Position numbers and translations under genes: made by a program. From positions 1 to 64,000 of the IMG/VR virus record IMGVR_UViG_3300042288_000930: 64,000 bases of DNA; one strand, given 5' to 3'. Position 1 is the stretch's first letter. Each line of letters begins with the position of its first letter. Positions 1 to 6,809 of this stretch are shown piece by piece. Below the pieces are notes generated by a model. It searched no databases and had not been told where the DNA came from. It was given only the letters and a program-made list of their open reading frames with translations. Source of the DNA: a virus.

Positions 1-119
1 CGAGATGCTACACCGATACGGGTTAAGGTCTCACGAACTTTGAGGAAATCATCAGGTTCATTGAGAGTCACCTCAACCATATCAGCTTGCTTCCATTCTA
101 CTTCAATATCAGGAGTCAT
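1..119 (-). CDS. regA: RegA translational repressor, N-terminal part (cut by window edge)
   Basis: Reading leftward from the ATG at 119, the frame stays open to the window edge. After about 13 residues it gives MVEVTLNEPDDFLKVRETL, which closely matches the start of T4 RegA (an acidic and hydrophobic strand followed by the DFLKVKETLTRMGIA block). RegA is an RNA-binding protein that blocks translation initiation on early phage mRNAs, including clamp and clamp-loader messages. The start overlaps the gp62 stop as ATGA, with GGTGG about 9 bases upstream as ribosome site. An internal Met at residue 14 aligns better with the T4 start, so the first 13 residues may be an extension. Only about 39 codons are present. 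Confidence 0.88.
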   Translation of the reverse strand, partial: MTPDIEVEWKQADMVEVTLNEPDDFLKVRETLTRIGVAS

Positions 120-502
120 TTCTTTCCACCTTTGTCTACAAGTTTTTTAATGTGTTCAAGTTGATCTTTTGATAAAATTCTCAATGCCTGTAGAGCTTTA
201 TCGTCGTTATAACCATAATACTCCTTAATCGCATCAAGGTATTCTACTTGAGATTTTTTCGCCCACGGCGAAAACCGCTTGCGCGGGTTGATACTATTTA
301 TAAAAAAGTCATACTGTAACTTCTTGTCCAAGTGAGGATACATATTCATCTCATTAGCAAAAAGAACTGTATCGTGAAAAGCAGCAAGACACTTGTTGAC
401 GATAAAAGGTGGATATGCTTTTTCAGATTCCTCGTCAATAACTACCGACTTCTTGTTTTGATTTATTGAGTTCAAATATTCCGTTAGAGATGGTTTCGTC
501 AT
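116..502 (-). CDS. 62: Clamp loader small subunit gp62
   Basis: This 128-residue protein sits where T4 places gene 62, directly before regA. It carries the compact cyanophage gp62 pattern: MTKPSLTEYLNSIN, then FVANEMN-like and KRFSPWAKK segments. gp62 is the non-ATPase subunit that joins four gp44 subunits to load the gp45 clamp on primer-template DNA. It is much shorter than T4 gp62 (187 residues), as is usual in cyanophages. Its first 23 codons overlap the 3' end of the upstream methyltransferase gene in another frame, an unusually long overlap of 68 bases. Its stop overlaps the regA start. Confidence 0.85.
   Translation of the reverse strand: MTKPSLTEYLNSINQNKKSVVIDEESEKAYPPFIVNKCLAAFHDTVLFANEMNMYPHLDKKLQYDFFINSINPRKRFSPWAKKSQVEYLDAIKEYYGYNDDKALQALRILSKDQLEHIKKLVDKGGKK
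295..302 (-). promoter_or_regulatory. Possible internal late promoter in gp62
   Basis: A perfect TATAAATA late-promoter octamer lies on the minus strand inside the gp62 gene. If used, it would give late transcription of the end of gp62, regA and what follows. It encodes ordinary residues (F-I-N-S), so a chance match is possible. Confidence 0.25.
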
Positions 503-1325
503 AGTTAGTAATCAATAGTTCAGCGCGGTCTTTTTGCTCGTTCATGTAGTCACCCACTGAACGCATAGTATAGGTCAAATCCCATTTGGTTTGATAGTAA
601 CCATCATACCACTCTACGAGAGTTGGGTTGGTATTGTAAGTAATCATCCACTTATCTTTTACATTCCCCTGAGTAATCCAAGCATGAAACTCTTCGTGAT
701 TGAATCCTTTGTGTAGCTCTCCTTTCTTTCCATAAAGATTATCTTTGATATCGTAAGGAGGGTCAAAGAACCAGAATGTACCTACAGGAGCAGAAGTCAT
801 CATCATATCCCAGTAAGGACCACAAGTAATCTTCCAGTTCTGAACTAGTTCAGAATATTTGGGAAGGTTTTCAATACCTCGCATAGTAAAGTTATGGTCA
901 CTTGCTTGTGGAGAGAATGAAGATGATTCAGTCAGACCAGAGAAACTACACTTGTTAACCACATAGAAAGCAGCAGCTCTACAAAGTTCTGGTTTCTCAC
1001 TATCGTTCAGATCTTCTTTACAGTAGTTAAAAAGTTCCCTGGCAGTATCTGGTGTTGAGTGTTCTTTCTTGTATGCCTCCAGGAGAACAAACAATCCATC
1101 AGGTCTTGTCTGTAGCATCTGCCAGAAGTTTACCAAGGGTTCATAAAGATCATTCACCCACACAGGAATGTCAGGGTATTCTTTTGTGAACGCGATTGCT
1201 ACACTGCCACCACCAAGAAAAGGTTCACGATATTCAGTAGCATCCTTAGGCATCCTAGGGAGGAGGTATTTCATGGCACGAGATTTGCCACCAGGATAAC
1301 GAAGAGGGGTCTTTAGTGATTTCAT
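435..1325 (-). CDS. dam: DNA adenine N6-methyltransferase (Dam, D12 class)
   Basis: The 296-residue protein has the complete D12/Dam-type layout: RYPGGKSR at residues 9-16, the AdoMet-binding EPFLGGGS at 34-41, a central NKCSFSGLTESS and RGIENLP target-recognition stretch, and catalytic DPPY at 188-191. It should transfer a methyl group from S-adenosylmethionine to adenine N6 in a short palindrome, GATC in the family's best-known members; specificity is not visible here. It is placed between clamp-loader genes 44 and 62 and joins gene 44 by a 4-base ATGA overlap. About 20 residues beyond the conserved ELLITNYD end are read through the start of gp62 in another frame. In T4 the dam gene is elsewhere in the genome. 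Confidence 0.92.
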   Translation of the reverse strand: MKSLKTPLRYPGGKSRAMKYLLPRMPKDATEYREPFLGGGSVAIAFTKEYPDIPVWVNDLYEPLVNFWQMLQTRPDGLFVLLEAYKKEHSTPDTARELFNYCKEDLNDSEKPELCRAAAFYVVNKCSFSGLTESSSFSPQASDHNFTMRGIENLPKYSELVQNWKITCGPYWDMMMTSAPVGTFWFFDPPYDIKDNLYGKKGELHKGFNHEEFHAWITQGNVKDKWMITYNTNPTLVEWYDGYYQTKWDLTYTMRSVGDYMNEQKDRAELLITNYDETISNGIFELNKSKQEVGSY

Positions 1326-2266
1326 TTAAACTTACACTCCACCATGATTTCAGTTAGACAAGCGAGAAGGTTAATCTCTTGGTCTGCCACAAAGGCAATC
1401 TGATACTGATACTTAGCAAGCACCAACACAGCAGGAGGAATAGAAGAACCTTCCAGCACTTCACTAAGAGCATTGTAGATTTTGCGAATGATAGTGTTGG
1501 GATCACTATCCATATTATCTACAACCCACTGACGAACAACATTATATTCCTTACCTTTCATCGCTCGCATGAGCTGGTCAATATTAACGTCAGCAATATC
1601 ACAGAGCACAGCAGAGTCAAGGGAACCGCTTGCTGAGTGGCGCTGTGCTTCGTTCAGAAGACGCCTCCAATCGGGGTAGTAACGCTGAATCAGTTTGACC
1701 AGCACCTTGTCCTCATACGCCACGCCAGAGGCGTCTAGGATGCCCTGTAAGCGGGCGAAAAACGCCGCTTGGAGTTTCTGCTGCTCGCCCGCTTTGGTGC
1801 GGAAGTCAACGACGGTACAACGGGAATGGAGGGGTTCGACAATCTTGTTGATGAAGTTACAGGTGAAAATGAAACGGCAGTTGCTATGAAACTCTTCAAC
1901 AAATGCGCGAAGAGAAAGCTGAACATCATGTGTTGTGTTATCTGCCTCATCAATGATAACAACTTTATGTTTACCACCACCAGTGAGACTGATAGTTGAT
2001 GCGAACTGTTTAACTTTGTTTCGAATCGTGTCAAGGAAACGACCTTCATCAGAACCATTAATGACAATGTAACTAAGGTCAAGTTCTTCACACAATGCTT
2101 TGGCAACTGTAGTTTTGCCAACGCCAGGGGGACCAGACAGAAGGAGATTAGCAATCTCTCCCTGCTCTACAAATCCAGTAAATACTTTCTTTAACGAATC
2201 AGGGAGGATACAGTCTTCAATAGTATGAGGACGATATTCCTCCACCCACAGAAATTTTTTCATCAA
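1322..2266 (-). CDS. 44: Clamp loader large subunit gp44 (AAA+ ATPase)
   Basis: This AAA+ protein of 314 residues is close to T4 gp44 (319). It begins LWVEEYRPHTIEDCILP, as clamp loaders do. Walker A is GPPGVGKT (45-52), Walker B is VVIIDEAD (102-109), and the SRC arginine-finger motif is at 148-150. Four copies with one gp62 open the gp45 ring and place it on DNA using ATP. It overlaps the gp45 stop by 4 bases (ATGA), so the two are probably translationally coupled. Two Met codons stand at the start; either may be used. Confidence 0.95.
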   Translation of the reverse strand: MMKKFLWVEEYRPHTIEDCILPDSLKKVFTGFVEQGEIANLLLSGPPGVGKTTVAKALCEELDLSYIVINGSDEGRFLDTIRNKVKQFASTISLTGGGKHKVVIIDEADNTTHDVQLSLRAFVEEFHSNCRFIFTCNFINKIVEPLHSRCTVVDFRTKAGEQQKLQAAFFARLQGILDASGVAYEDKVLVKLIQRYYPDWRRLLNEAQRHSASGSLDSAVLCDIADVNIDQLMRAMKGKEYNVVRQWVVDNMDSDPNTIIRKIYNALSEVLEGSSIPPAVLVLAKYQYQIAFVADQEINLLACLTEIMVECKFK

Positions 2267-2925
2267 GGTTCAAGCGCAATGTAATATGTAACGTCAAGGT
2301 TTAGATGCTTCCACTCAGAAATGTGATGCTTAGAAACACCAACCACATAGTCACCTTGAAGGAGGCGAATATTCTCAACCTTTAGGTCAAGAGAATGCGT
2401 TCCTTCGAAAGTTCCAGGAACAACAATATCATACGTGTTGGAAGTTGACACTTCATTATCACGCACTGAAAGAACAATCTCTTCATCAGAACTGATGTTC
2501 AAATCAGGCAGTTTGTAAATACCAGTTGCTTTCTGAATAGCAGCGATATCAGAAGCAGACAGAGTAAACTGAATATCTGAACCAGGATACTTTACCGATT
2601 TGTCGGGAGCAGTCTTGAGCGTAATCTCAGGATCTGAAAAATAGTATTTGACACGGCTACGTCCGTCTTTGATAGTAACATAATCAGCATTGTCAAAGAC
2701 CAGAGAAGGATTGTCAAACAAACTAAGACCAGCGAGAAACTGATTGAGATCATAAATCGCAAAAGTCCGAGGAAAAGACTCTTCCACATTTGCCGCAGCC
2801 AAGATATTTTCAGCGTTGGAAATGGTTCGTAATGTGTTTCCCTTTTTGATAATAATGCCATTGTTAATCGTGGCGAAGTTTTTTAGAATATTCAGAGTAG
2901 TTTGGGAAAGTGCGACTGTGCTCAT
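2263..2925 (-). CDS. 45: DNA polymerase sliding clamp gp45
   Basis: The 220-residue protein starts MSTVALSQTTLNILKNFATIN with a GIIIKKGN strand, as T4 gp45 (228 residues) and its cyanophage relatives do. It forms a trimeric ring that tethers the DNA polymerase. In the T4 model the same ring, moving on DNA, also activates late transcription with gp55, linking replication to late genes. It follows a DUF3310-like gene with an ATGA overlap and precedes gp44 with another. A sigma-70-like promoter at 3266-3294 probably starts this operon. Confidence 0.93.
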   Translation of the reverse strand: MSTVALSQTTLNILKNFATINNGIIIKKGNTLRTISNAENILAAANVEESFPRTFAIYDLNQFLAGLSLFDNPSLVFDNADYVTIKDGRSRVKYYFSDPEITLKTAPDKSVKYPGSDIQFTLSASDIAAIQKATGIYKLPDLNISSDEEIVLSVRDNEVSTSNTYDIVVPGTFEGTHSLDLKVENIRLLQGDYVVGVSKHHISEWKHLNLDVTYYIALEP

Positions 2926-3230
2926 TTAAACTCCTGTAGACCGTTCTGTGTACGACTGTAGTGACCATCAAAGTTAAGCAGAAGCATAGCATAGTGAATT
3001 ACTTTGAGTAGGTCACGTTTGTTGCGACCATCCTTATCTCCGTAGCGACTGCCGTATTTTAAAATGTTTGCTTGACAGAAAGGAGCAGCGAGTTTTTTTG
3101 CTGCCATTAGATCAATTGTTTGAATATCATCGTATCCTTCTTCATCACCACAGTAATGTCCGTGGTAGGTAGTCACAACATAATCCTCAACGTCTTTGAG
3201 AATTTTGTCTTCATTGTATTTCCATTGCAT
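2922..3230 (-). CDS. Conserved phage protein, DUF3310-like
   Basis: A 102-residue protein without an assigned function. Its second half, with FCQANILKYGSRYGDKDG followed by a helix (RDLLKVIHYAMLLL), follows the DUF3310 pattern seen in many phage proteins (F-C-x-x-N-x-x-K-Y-x-x-R-Y). The N-terminal half is acidic with several aromatic residues. It is the first gene after the promoter at 3266-3294 and overlaps the gp45 start by 4 bases, so it is co-transcribed with the clamp genes. DUF3310 proteins are often near replication genes, but no reaction can be claimed. Confidence 0.7.
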   Translation of the reverse strand: MQWKYNEDKILKDVEDYVVTTYHGHYCGDEEGYDDIQTIDLMAAKKLAAPFCQANILKYGSRYGDKDGRNKRDLLKVIHYAMLLLNFDGHYSRTQNGLQEFK

Positions 3231-3232
3231 AA

Positions 3233-3439
3233 TTAAAATTCCTTGATAACAGAATCTATTTGGTTAGTATAGCACTTTGAGGAGTAAGAGTCAACACCCC
3301 CCATGCCATTTGGATATCGAATACCAAGATAGCAGTCAACATCTTTACCACTATGATATTCAGTAATTTTACAGTAAACTAAAAAAACACCCCCATTTTT
3401 AAGATGGATGAGGGTGTGACGAGGAAGATTATCAAACAT
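3233..3439 (-). CDS. Small conserved protein overlapping a terminator and promoter
   Basis: A 68-residue ORF whose ATG overlaps the CobS-like stop as TGATG, so it can be translated by re-initiation. No family is recognised. The sequence alternates short strands (GGVFLVYCKI, CYLGIRYPNG) and could be a small beta-barrel. Its early codons form a strong intrinsic terminator (3384-3419) and its later part contains a good sigma-70 promoter (3266-3294). It therefore spans a transcription boundary. Coding status is likely but less certain than for its neighbours. Confidence 0.55.
   Translation of the reverse strand: MFDNLPRHTLIHLKNGGVFLVYCKITEYHSGKDVDCYLGIRYPNGMGGVDSYSSKCYTNQIDSVIKEF
3266..3294 (-). 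promoter_or_regulatory. Sigma-70 promoter for the gp45-44-dam-62-regA operon
   Basis: On the minus strand the -35 box is TTGACT (3294-3289), the spacer is 17 bases and the -10 box is TATACT (3271-3266). Each box matches the consensus at 5 of 6 positions. The expected start near 3259 lies about 29 bases before the DUF3310-like ATG. Confidence 0.7.
3378..3419 (-). terminator. Intrinsic terminator inside the 68-residue ORF
   Basis: On the minus strand ACACCCTCAT pairs with ATGGGGGTGT (ten pairs, one T-G), with an 11-base loop and seven T residues directly after. It lies just past the CobS-like gene and would end that transcript before the gp45 operon promoter. Confidence 0.7.
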
Positions 3440-4533
3440 CAGGATTCAATAGTCAGTTCAGGTTCAGTGGTTTCAGTCTTAGGAGCATCAATGGAAGCAT
3501 CAATCTTGGTGTAAAGCTCCATGAAGGATTGCTTAGTCTCATCATCAAAACGAGCAATACACACTTCGATTGCTTTCTTGCGCTTGCCGAAGATGCTGAA
3601 GGCACGAATAACGTGAACCAGACGACGGGTAGAGATGATTTCATCAACACCACCATCGTAGAAAGTCTTACGAATGATTTCCGCCCAAGCAACCAAACGG
3701 TCAACGAATTCTGAATCGTAAGCATTCAGAGACTCAGAAGCTTTCTTAAGAATGGCAGTTTCAACCTTAGGAGTAGGATATGCCTGCTCAAAGGTCACAG
3801 GAAAACGCTCAAGGAATGCCTCGTTAAGCACGTTGGTGCCGATGAAGCGACCATCATCGCTACCCTTACCTTTGGTGTTAGCAGTAGCTACCACATTAAA
3901 ACCAGCAGCAGGTTTGACATACTTACCAATCTTCTTAAGGAAGACACCCTTACCCTCAAGCACAGACTGGAGACAGAGGATTTTGTTAGAGGCAAGGTCA
4001 ATCTCATCCAACAGCAGAATAGCGCCACGGTTGAGTGCTTGCACCACAGGTCCATCATGCCACACAGTCTCACCGTTAACGAGACGGAAACCACCAATCA
4101 GATCATCCTCATCGGTTTCGATGGTGATGTTAACACGAATCAACTCACGCTTCAGTTGAGCACAAGCTTGCTCCACACCGAAAGTTTTACCATTGCCAGA
4201 GAGACCAGTGATGAAGATAGGGTAATACTGACGAGAAGAAATAATCTTCTTAACATCACTAAAGTTACCAAAGCTGACGAAGGTAGCATCTTTCGCAGGA
4301 ATAAAGTTTTCAGGATTTTCGACCACAGATTCTACAGCAGGTTGACTATAAGTTTGCTCCAGTTGCTCAATCGCAGTCAGGTGCCACATGCCGCGATGCA
4401 CCTTAAACTGCTCCAGTTTCTTGGCGAGAGTCTGATAAGACATACCAATCTCATCAGCATAAGCACGAAGGTCAGCAGCAGTAACGACAGGACCGAAACG
4501 CTCGATGATGGGGGCGACTTCAAAGTTTTTCAT
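3439..4533 (-). CDS. cobS: CobS-like AAA+ ATPase (MoxR/CbbQ type)
   Basis: A 364-residue ATPase with Walker A GLSGNGKT (110-117), Walker B ILLLDEID (172-179), sensor ATANT (216-220) and arginine-finger region ERF (242-244). Cyanophage homologues are annotated CobS, after the ATPase of the cobalt chelatase CobNST. The ATG at 4533 is chosen because a promoter -10 box lies at 4559-4564; the ATG 18 codons upstream would fall in or before that promoter. Its partner gene just upstream encodes a CobT-like VWA protein. With no CobN or other cobalamin gene nearby, a remodelling AAA+/VWA pair acting on an unknown target is at least as likely as cobalt insertion. Confidence 0.85.
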   Translation of the reverse strand: MKNFEVAPIIERFGPVVTAADLRAYADEIGMSYQTLAKKLEQFKVHRGMWHLTAIEQLEQTYSQPAVESVVENPENFIPAKDATFVSFGNFSDVKKIISSRQYYPIFITGLSGNGKTFGVEQACAQLKRELIRVNITIETDEDDLIGGFRLVNGETVWHDGPVVQALNRGAILLLDEIDLASNKILCLQSVLEGKGVFLKKIGKYVKPAAGFNVVATANTKGKGSDDGRFIGTNVLNEAFLERFPVTFEQAYPTPKVETAILKKASESLNAYDSEFVDRLVAWAEIIRKTFYDGGVDEIISTRRLVHVIRAFSIFGKRKKAIEVCIARFDDETKQSFMELYTKIDASIDAPKTETTEPELTIES

Positions 4534-4558
4534 GGTGTGGGTTGTTTCGTATGTAAGT

Positions 4559-4587
4559 ATTATAGGGGAAAGAGGGTGGGGGCGCAA
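4559..4587 (-). promoter_or_regulatory. Sigma-70-like promoter for the CobS-like gene
   Basis: A perfect TATAAT (4564-4559) is preceded at 17 bases by a weak TTGCGC (4587-4582). The -35 box overlaps the loop of the hairpin at 4577-4594. The expected start is near 4552, about 19 bases before the chosen ATG. Confidence 0.5.
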
Positions 4588-4594
4588 GCCCCCA
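4577..4594 (-). terminator. GC-rich hairpin after the CobT-like gene
   Basis: TGGGGGC and GCCCCCA form a perfect 7-bp stem around a TTGC loop (minus strand), 11 bases after the CobT-like stop. The T tract that follows is poor (CCCTCTTT), so it may be a weak terminator or an mRNA 3'-end stabiliser. Confidence 0.45.
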
Positions 4595-4604
4595 AGTGAT
4601 TAGG

Positions 4605-6746
4605 TTAACTAATGAGTGTGGCAAAGGAAGTCAGCATTTTCTTATTGACGCCTTTCTTAGCAAGTGCCGTGGTGAATGCCTTGCCGATTTCTTTCTCAGA
4701 AGCATCTTCAGCAACTTCAAATTCGCTATTCGCAGATAGCGAATCGGTGCCCATCAGATAGAGTGCCTGATAACCAAGATGCTCAACCAGCTCAGCAGAC
4801 TTAGTTTTCTTCCATTGCTTCTGAACTTCATTCCAATCGGTTTTACAATCTTCAGCATTGTAGGTGGTGTTAAGACCACGACCATTCACCAGACGAATAC
4901 CAATCAGGTTTACATCCGAGAAACGATCACGCACATTCTGGAGAAATACTTTGGTGATAAGATCCGAGTTACCATAGTAACCTCCATCACTAAAGCGAGG
5001 ATATACGCGACCAGTTTTACGGTCACGCAGAATACAATCATTACTCACATAGCTGGTGCCAAGACGGCTACCGTAAGTCTGATCGGTGTAGTAATTGATA
5101 TTGGAAGATTCGCCGTCAGTCAAAATAATAACGTTAGTCTTTTGAACCTTGTTACGCTTCTGAAAGTCGGGGATAAGTGCGGTCAGAGAAATTGCTGCTT
5201 CATGAAGAGGAGTGCCAGAAAGACTATATCCAGCAGGCATAGAGTAACCAGAGTAACTACCGTTGCCAACAACAAGACGCCAGAAGTTTTTAAGTTGTGC
5301 TTCAAGGTCTTTACCGTTTCGCCCATTGCTGCTAACAAGATTCAGCATATTGAAATGGTCACACAGTTTAACTTGACCAGCCTTAGGAGTCTGAAGGCGA
5401 GGAGATTTGTTGCGAGTTTGAGTCTGATAATCGTAGGATTTGTGATACCAATAATCATTGGTAAAGGCATAGATGTCAAAAGGAATCTGAACTTTCTTAC
5501 AGAACCAAGCAAGGTTGAGAAGTTGCTTAGCAGTATCCTGAAGAATGTTGCCCATCGAACCAGACCAATCGAGAACAAAAATCAAACCGTGATTCTTACC
5601 GTCAGGCACCACATTGATTTTCTTGAATACATCTTCATTCCACTTGTAAGTGTGAAGAAGTGCCGTATCAAGGATACCAGTCTTGGCAGTAGATGCACGG
5701 GCATACTGATCTGCCGACTTACGCATTTCAAACTCTTTCACAAGGTAGTTAACCTCACGTTGAGCTTCACTACGAAAAGTAAGATACTGTTTGTCAACTT
5801 CCCTAAAGAGAGATTGCGATTGCTCGCCAAAAGTTTGATTACAATCTTCTTGAACTTCTTTATTAGTAATAACAAATTTTTCTACTTTCAAATCAGGCAA
5901 CTCAATATAGTTGAGATGATGAGAACGAGGGTGGTCACTAATCAGTTGTTTCTGATTCTCAGTGAATGCCTTGTCAGTTTCAGACTCAAGTGTATTGTGT
6001 TGACCACCAGAAGTAGCTCCTTCACCCGCACCTTGAGGTTGATTAGCATCAGCACCGTCACCTTGAGTTTGATTACCATTGCCAGACACTTCTTGCGGTT
6101 GCTCGCCTTCGCCTTGATCACCCTCACCTTGAGTGGAATCACCCCCACCTTGAGTAGATTGCTGAAGGTCGGGTTGTGCTTCTACAACCTGCTGTTGCTC
6201 CTGTTCTTGAGTATATTGAAGAATCTTACGAGCAACTTCTACAACTTGCTCAAAGGTTTCGGCATTAGCAAGCTCATCCACCAGCATCTTCTCTTCAGTA
6301 TTCCAAGCAAACACTTCACCAGCATGAATGCCAATCTTAAAGTAAAGATTCACACGGTCAATCAGAGCATAAGAATCTAACTCACGGTCACCAATACAGA
6401 AGAAATCATCATCTTGTAGCTCTTTGTAACCAGCATAGAAGTTACGAGCAAGACCAGGAAACTTACGTTTCATCAGTTTCTCAATACGAGCATCCTCACA
6501 CACATTCAGGTAGGATTGAGGAATGCCATAATCATCACCCCATTTGTCGGGGGTATACAGAGCGTGACCGACTTCATGCCCAACCAGCATATCGTATACG
6601 TTGGCAGATGCTTTCTCCCACATAGGCAGGGTCAGCACACGATCCTTCACGTTAAACATCGCCGTCTCAACAGGGCGGTGCTCTACGATCAGGTTTTCGG
6701 TAGCAAGAAGGCGAGCGAGATTGCCCTTGACTTCGGCGTTGAACAT
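4605..6746 (-). CDS. CobT-like VWA protein with HExxH motif
   Basis: A 713-residue protein with three parts. The N-terminal domain has GHEVGHALYTP (HExxH at 57-61) and EDARIEKLMKRKFPG from residue 84, resembling CobT N-termini and also a zinc peptidase signature. A Gln/Gly/Glu-rich linker spans about 184-250. The C-terminal VWA domain has the metal-binding MIDAS motif DWSGS (393-397). The AAA+ partner follows directly, as in CobS-CobT and MoxR-VWA systems. The start at 6746 has GAAAGAG upstream; the earlier ATG at 6770 lies in the -10 box. Cyanophage homologues are often called peptidase; proteolysis is unproven. Confidence 0.8.
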   Translation of the reverse strand: MFNAEVKGNLARLLATENLIVEHRPVETAMFNVKDRVLTLPMWEKASANVYDMLVGHEVGHALYTPDKWGDDYGIPQSYLNVCEDARIEKLMKRKFPGLARNFYAGYKELQDDDFFCIGDRELDSYALIDRVNLYFKIGIHAGEVFAWNTEEKMLVDELANAETFEQVVEVARKILQYTQEQEQQQVVEAQPDLQQSTQGGGDSTQGEGDQGEGEQPQEVSGNGNQTQGDGADANQPQGAGEGATSGGQHNTLESETDKAFTENQKQLISDHPRSHHLNYIELPDLKVEKFVITNKEVQEDCNQTFGEQSQSLFREVDKQYLTFRSEAQREVNYLVKEFEMRKSADQYARASTAKTGILDTALLHTYKWNEDVFKKINVVPDGKNHGLIFVLDWSGSMGNILQDTAKQLLNLAWFCKKVQIPFDIYAFTNDYWYHKSYDYQTQTRNKSPRLQTPKAGQVKLCDHFNMLNLVSSNGRNGKDLEAQLKNFWRLVVGNGSYSGYSMPAGYSLSGTPLHEAAISLTALIPDFQKRNKVQKTNVIILTDGESSNINYYTDQTYGSRLGTSYVSNDCILRDRKTGRVYPRFSDGGYYGNSDLITKVFLQNVRDRFSDVNLIGIRLVNGRGLNTTYNAEDCKTDWNEVQKQWKKTKSAELVEHLGYQALYLMGTDSLSANSEFEVAEDASEKEIGKAFTTALAKKGVNKKMLTSFATLIS

Positions 6747-6769
6747 CGGTCTCTTTCGTTGATGAATCA

Positions 6770-6798
6770 ACTATACATCAAAAGGGGTGCCGAAGCAA
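6770..6798 (-). promoter_or_regulatory. Sigma-70-like promoter for the CobT-like gene
   Basis: -10 box TATAGT (6775-6770), 17-base spacer, -35 box TTGCTT (6798-6793). The -35 lies in the loop and stem of the upstream hairpin. The predicted start near 6763 is about 17 bases before the ATG at 6746. Confidence 0.45.
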
Positions 6799-6802
6799 CC
6801 CC
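6779..6802 (-). terminator. Hairpin terminator after gp46
   Basis: On the minus strand GGGGTTGC, loop TTCG and GCACCCC form a stem with one bulged T, followed by TTTTGATG. It lies just after the gp46 stop and overlaps the promoter of the next gene. Confidence 0.6.
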
Positions 6803-6809
6803 TCTTAAG

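Noticed and set aside
3439-4533. Cobalamin biosynthesis as the sure role of the CobS-like gene
   Set aside because: No other cobalamin gene is in view and the partner has an extra HExxH domain; the family role can be general AAA+ remodelling.
4577-4594. Calling the hairpin a certain terminator
   Set aside because: The stem is perfect but the following tract has only scattered T residues, so it is listed with low confidence.
4039-4599. 186-codon plus-strand frame
   Set aside because: Antisense to the CobS-like ATPase, which has full Walker motifs; no independent coding signs.
4779-6380. 533-codon open frame on the plus strand
   Set aside because: It is exactly antisense to the CobT-like gene, has no ribosome site or recognisable domain, and its composition (runs of L, I, T, S) is that of a reverse-complement shadow.
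6746-6770. Upstream ATG for the CobT-like gene
   Set aside because: It falls within the predicted -10 box, and the ATG at 6746 has a ribosome site; likewise the CobS-like start at 4587 was moved to 4533.
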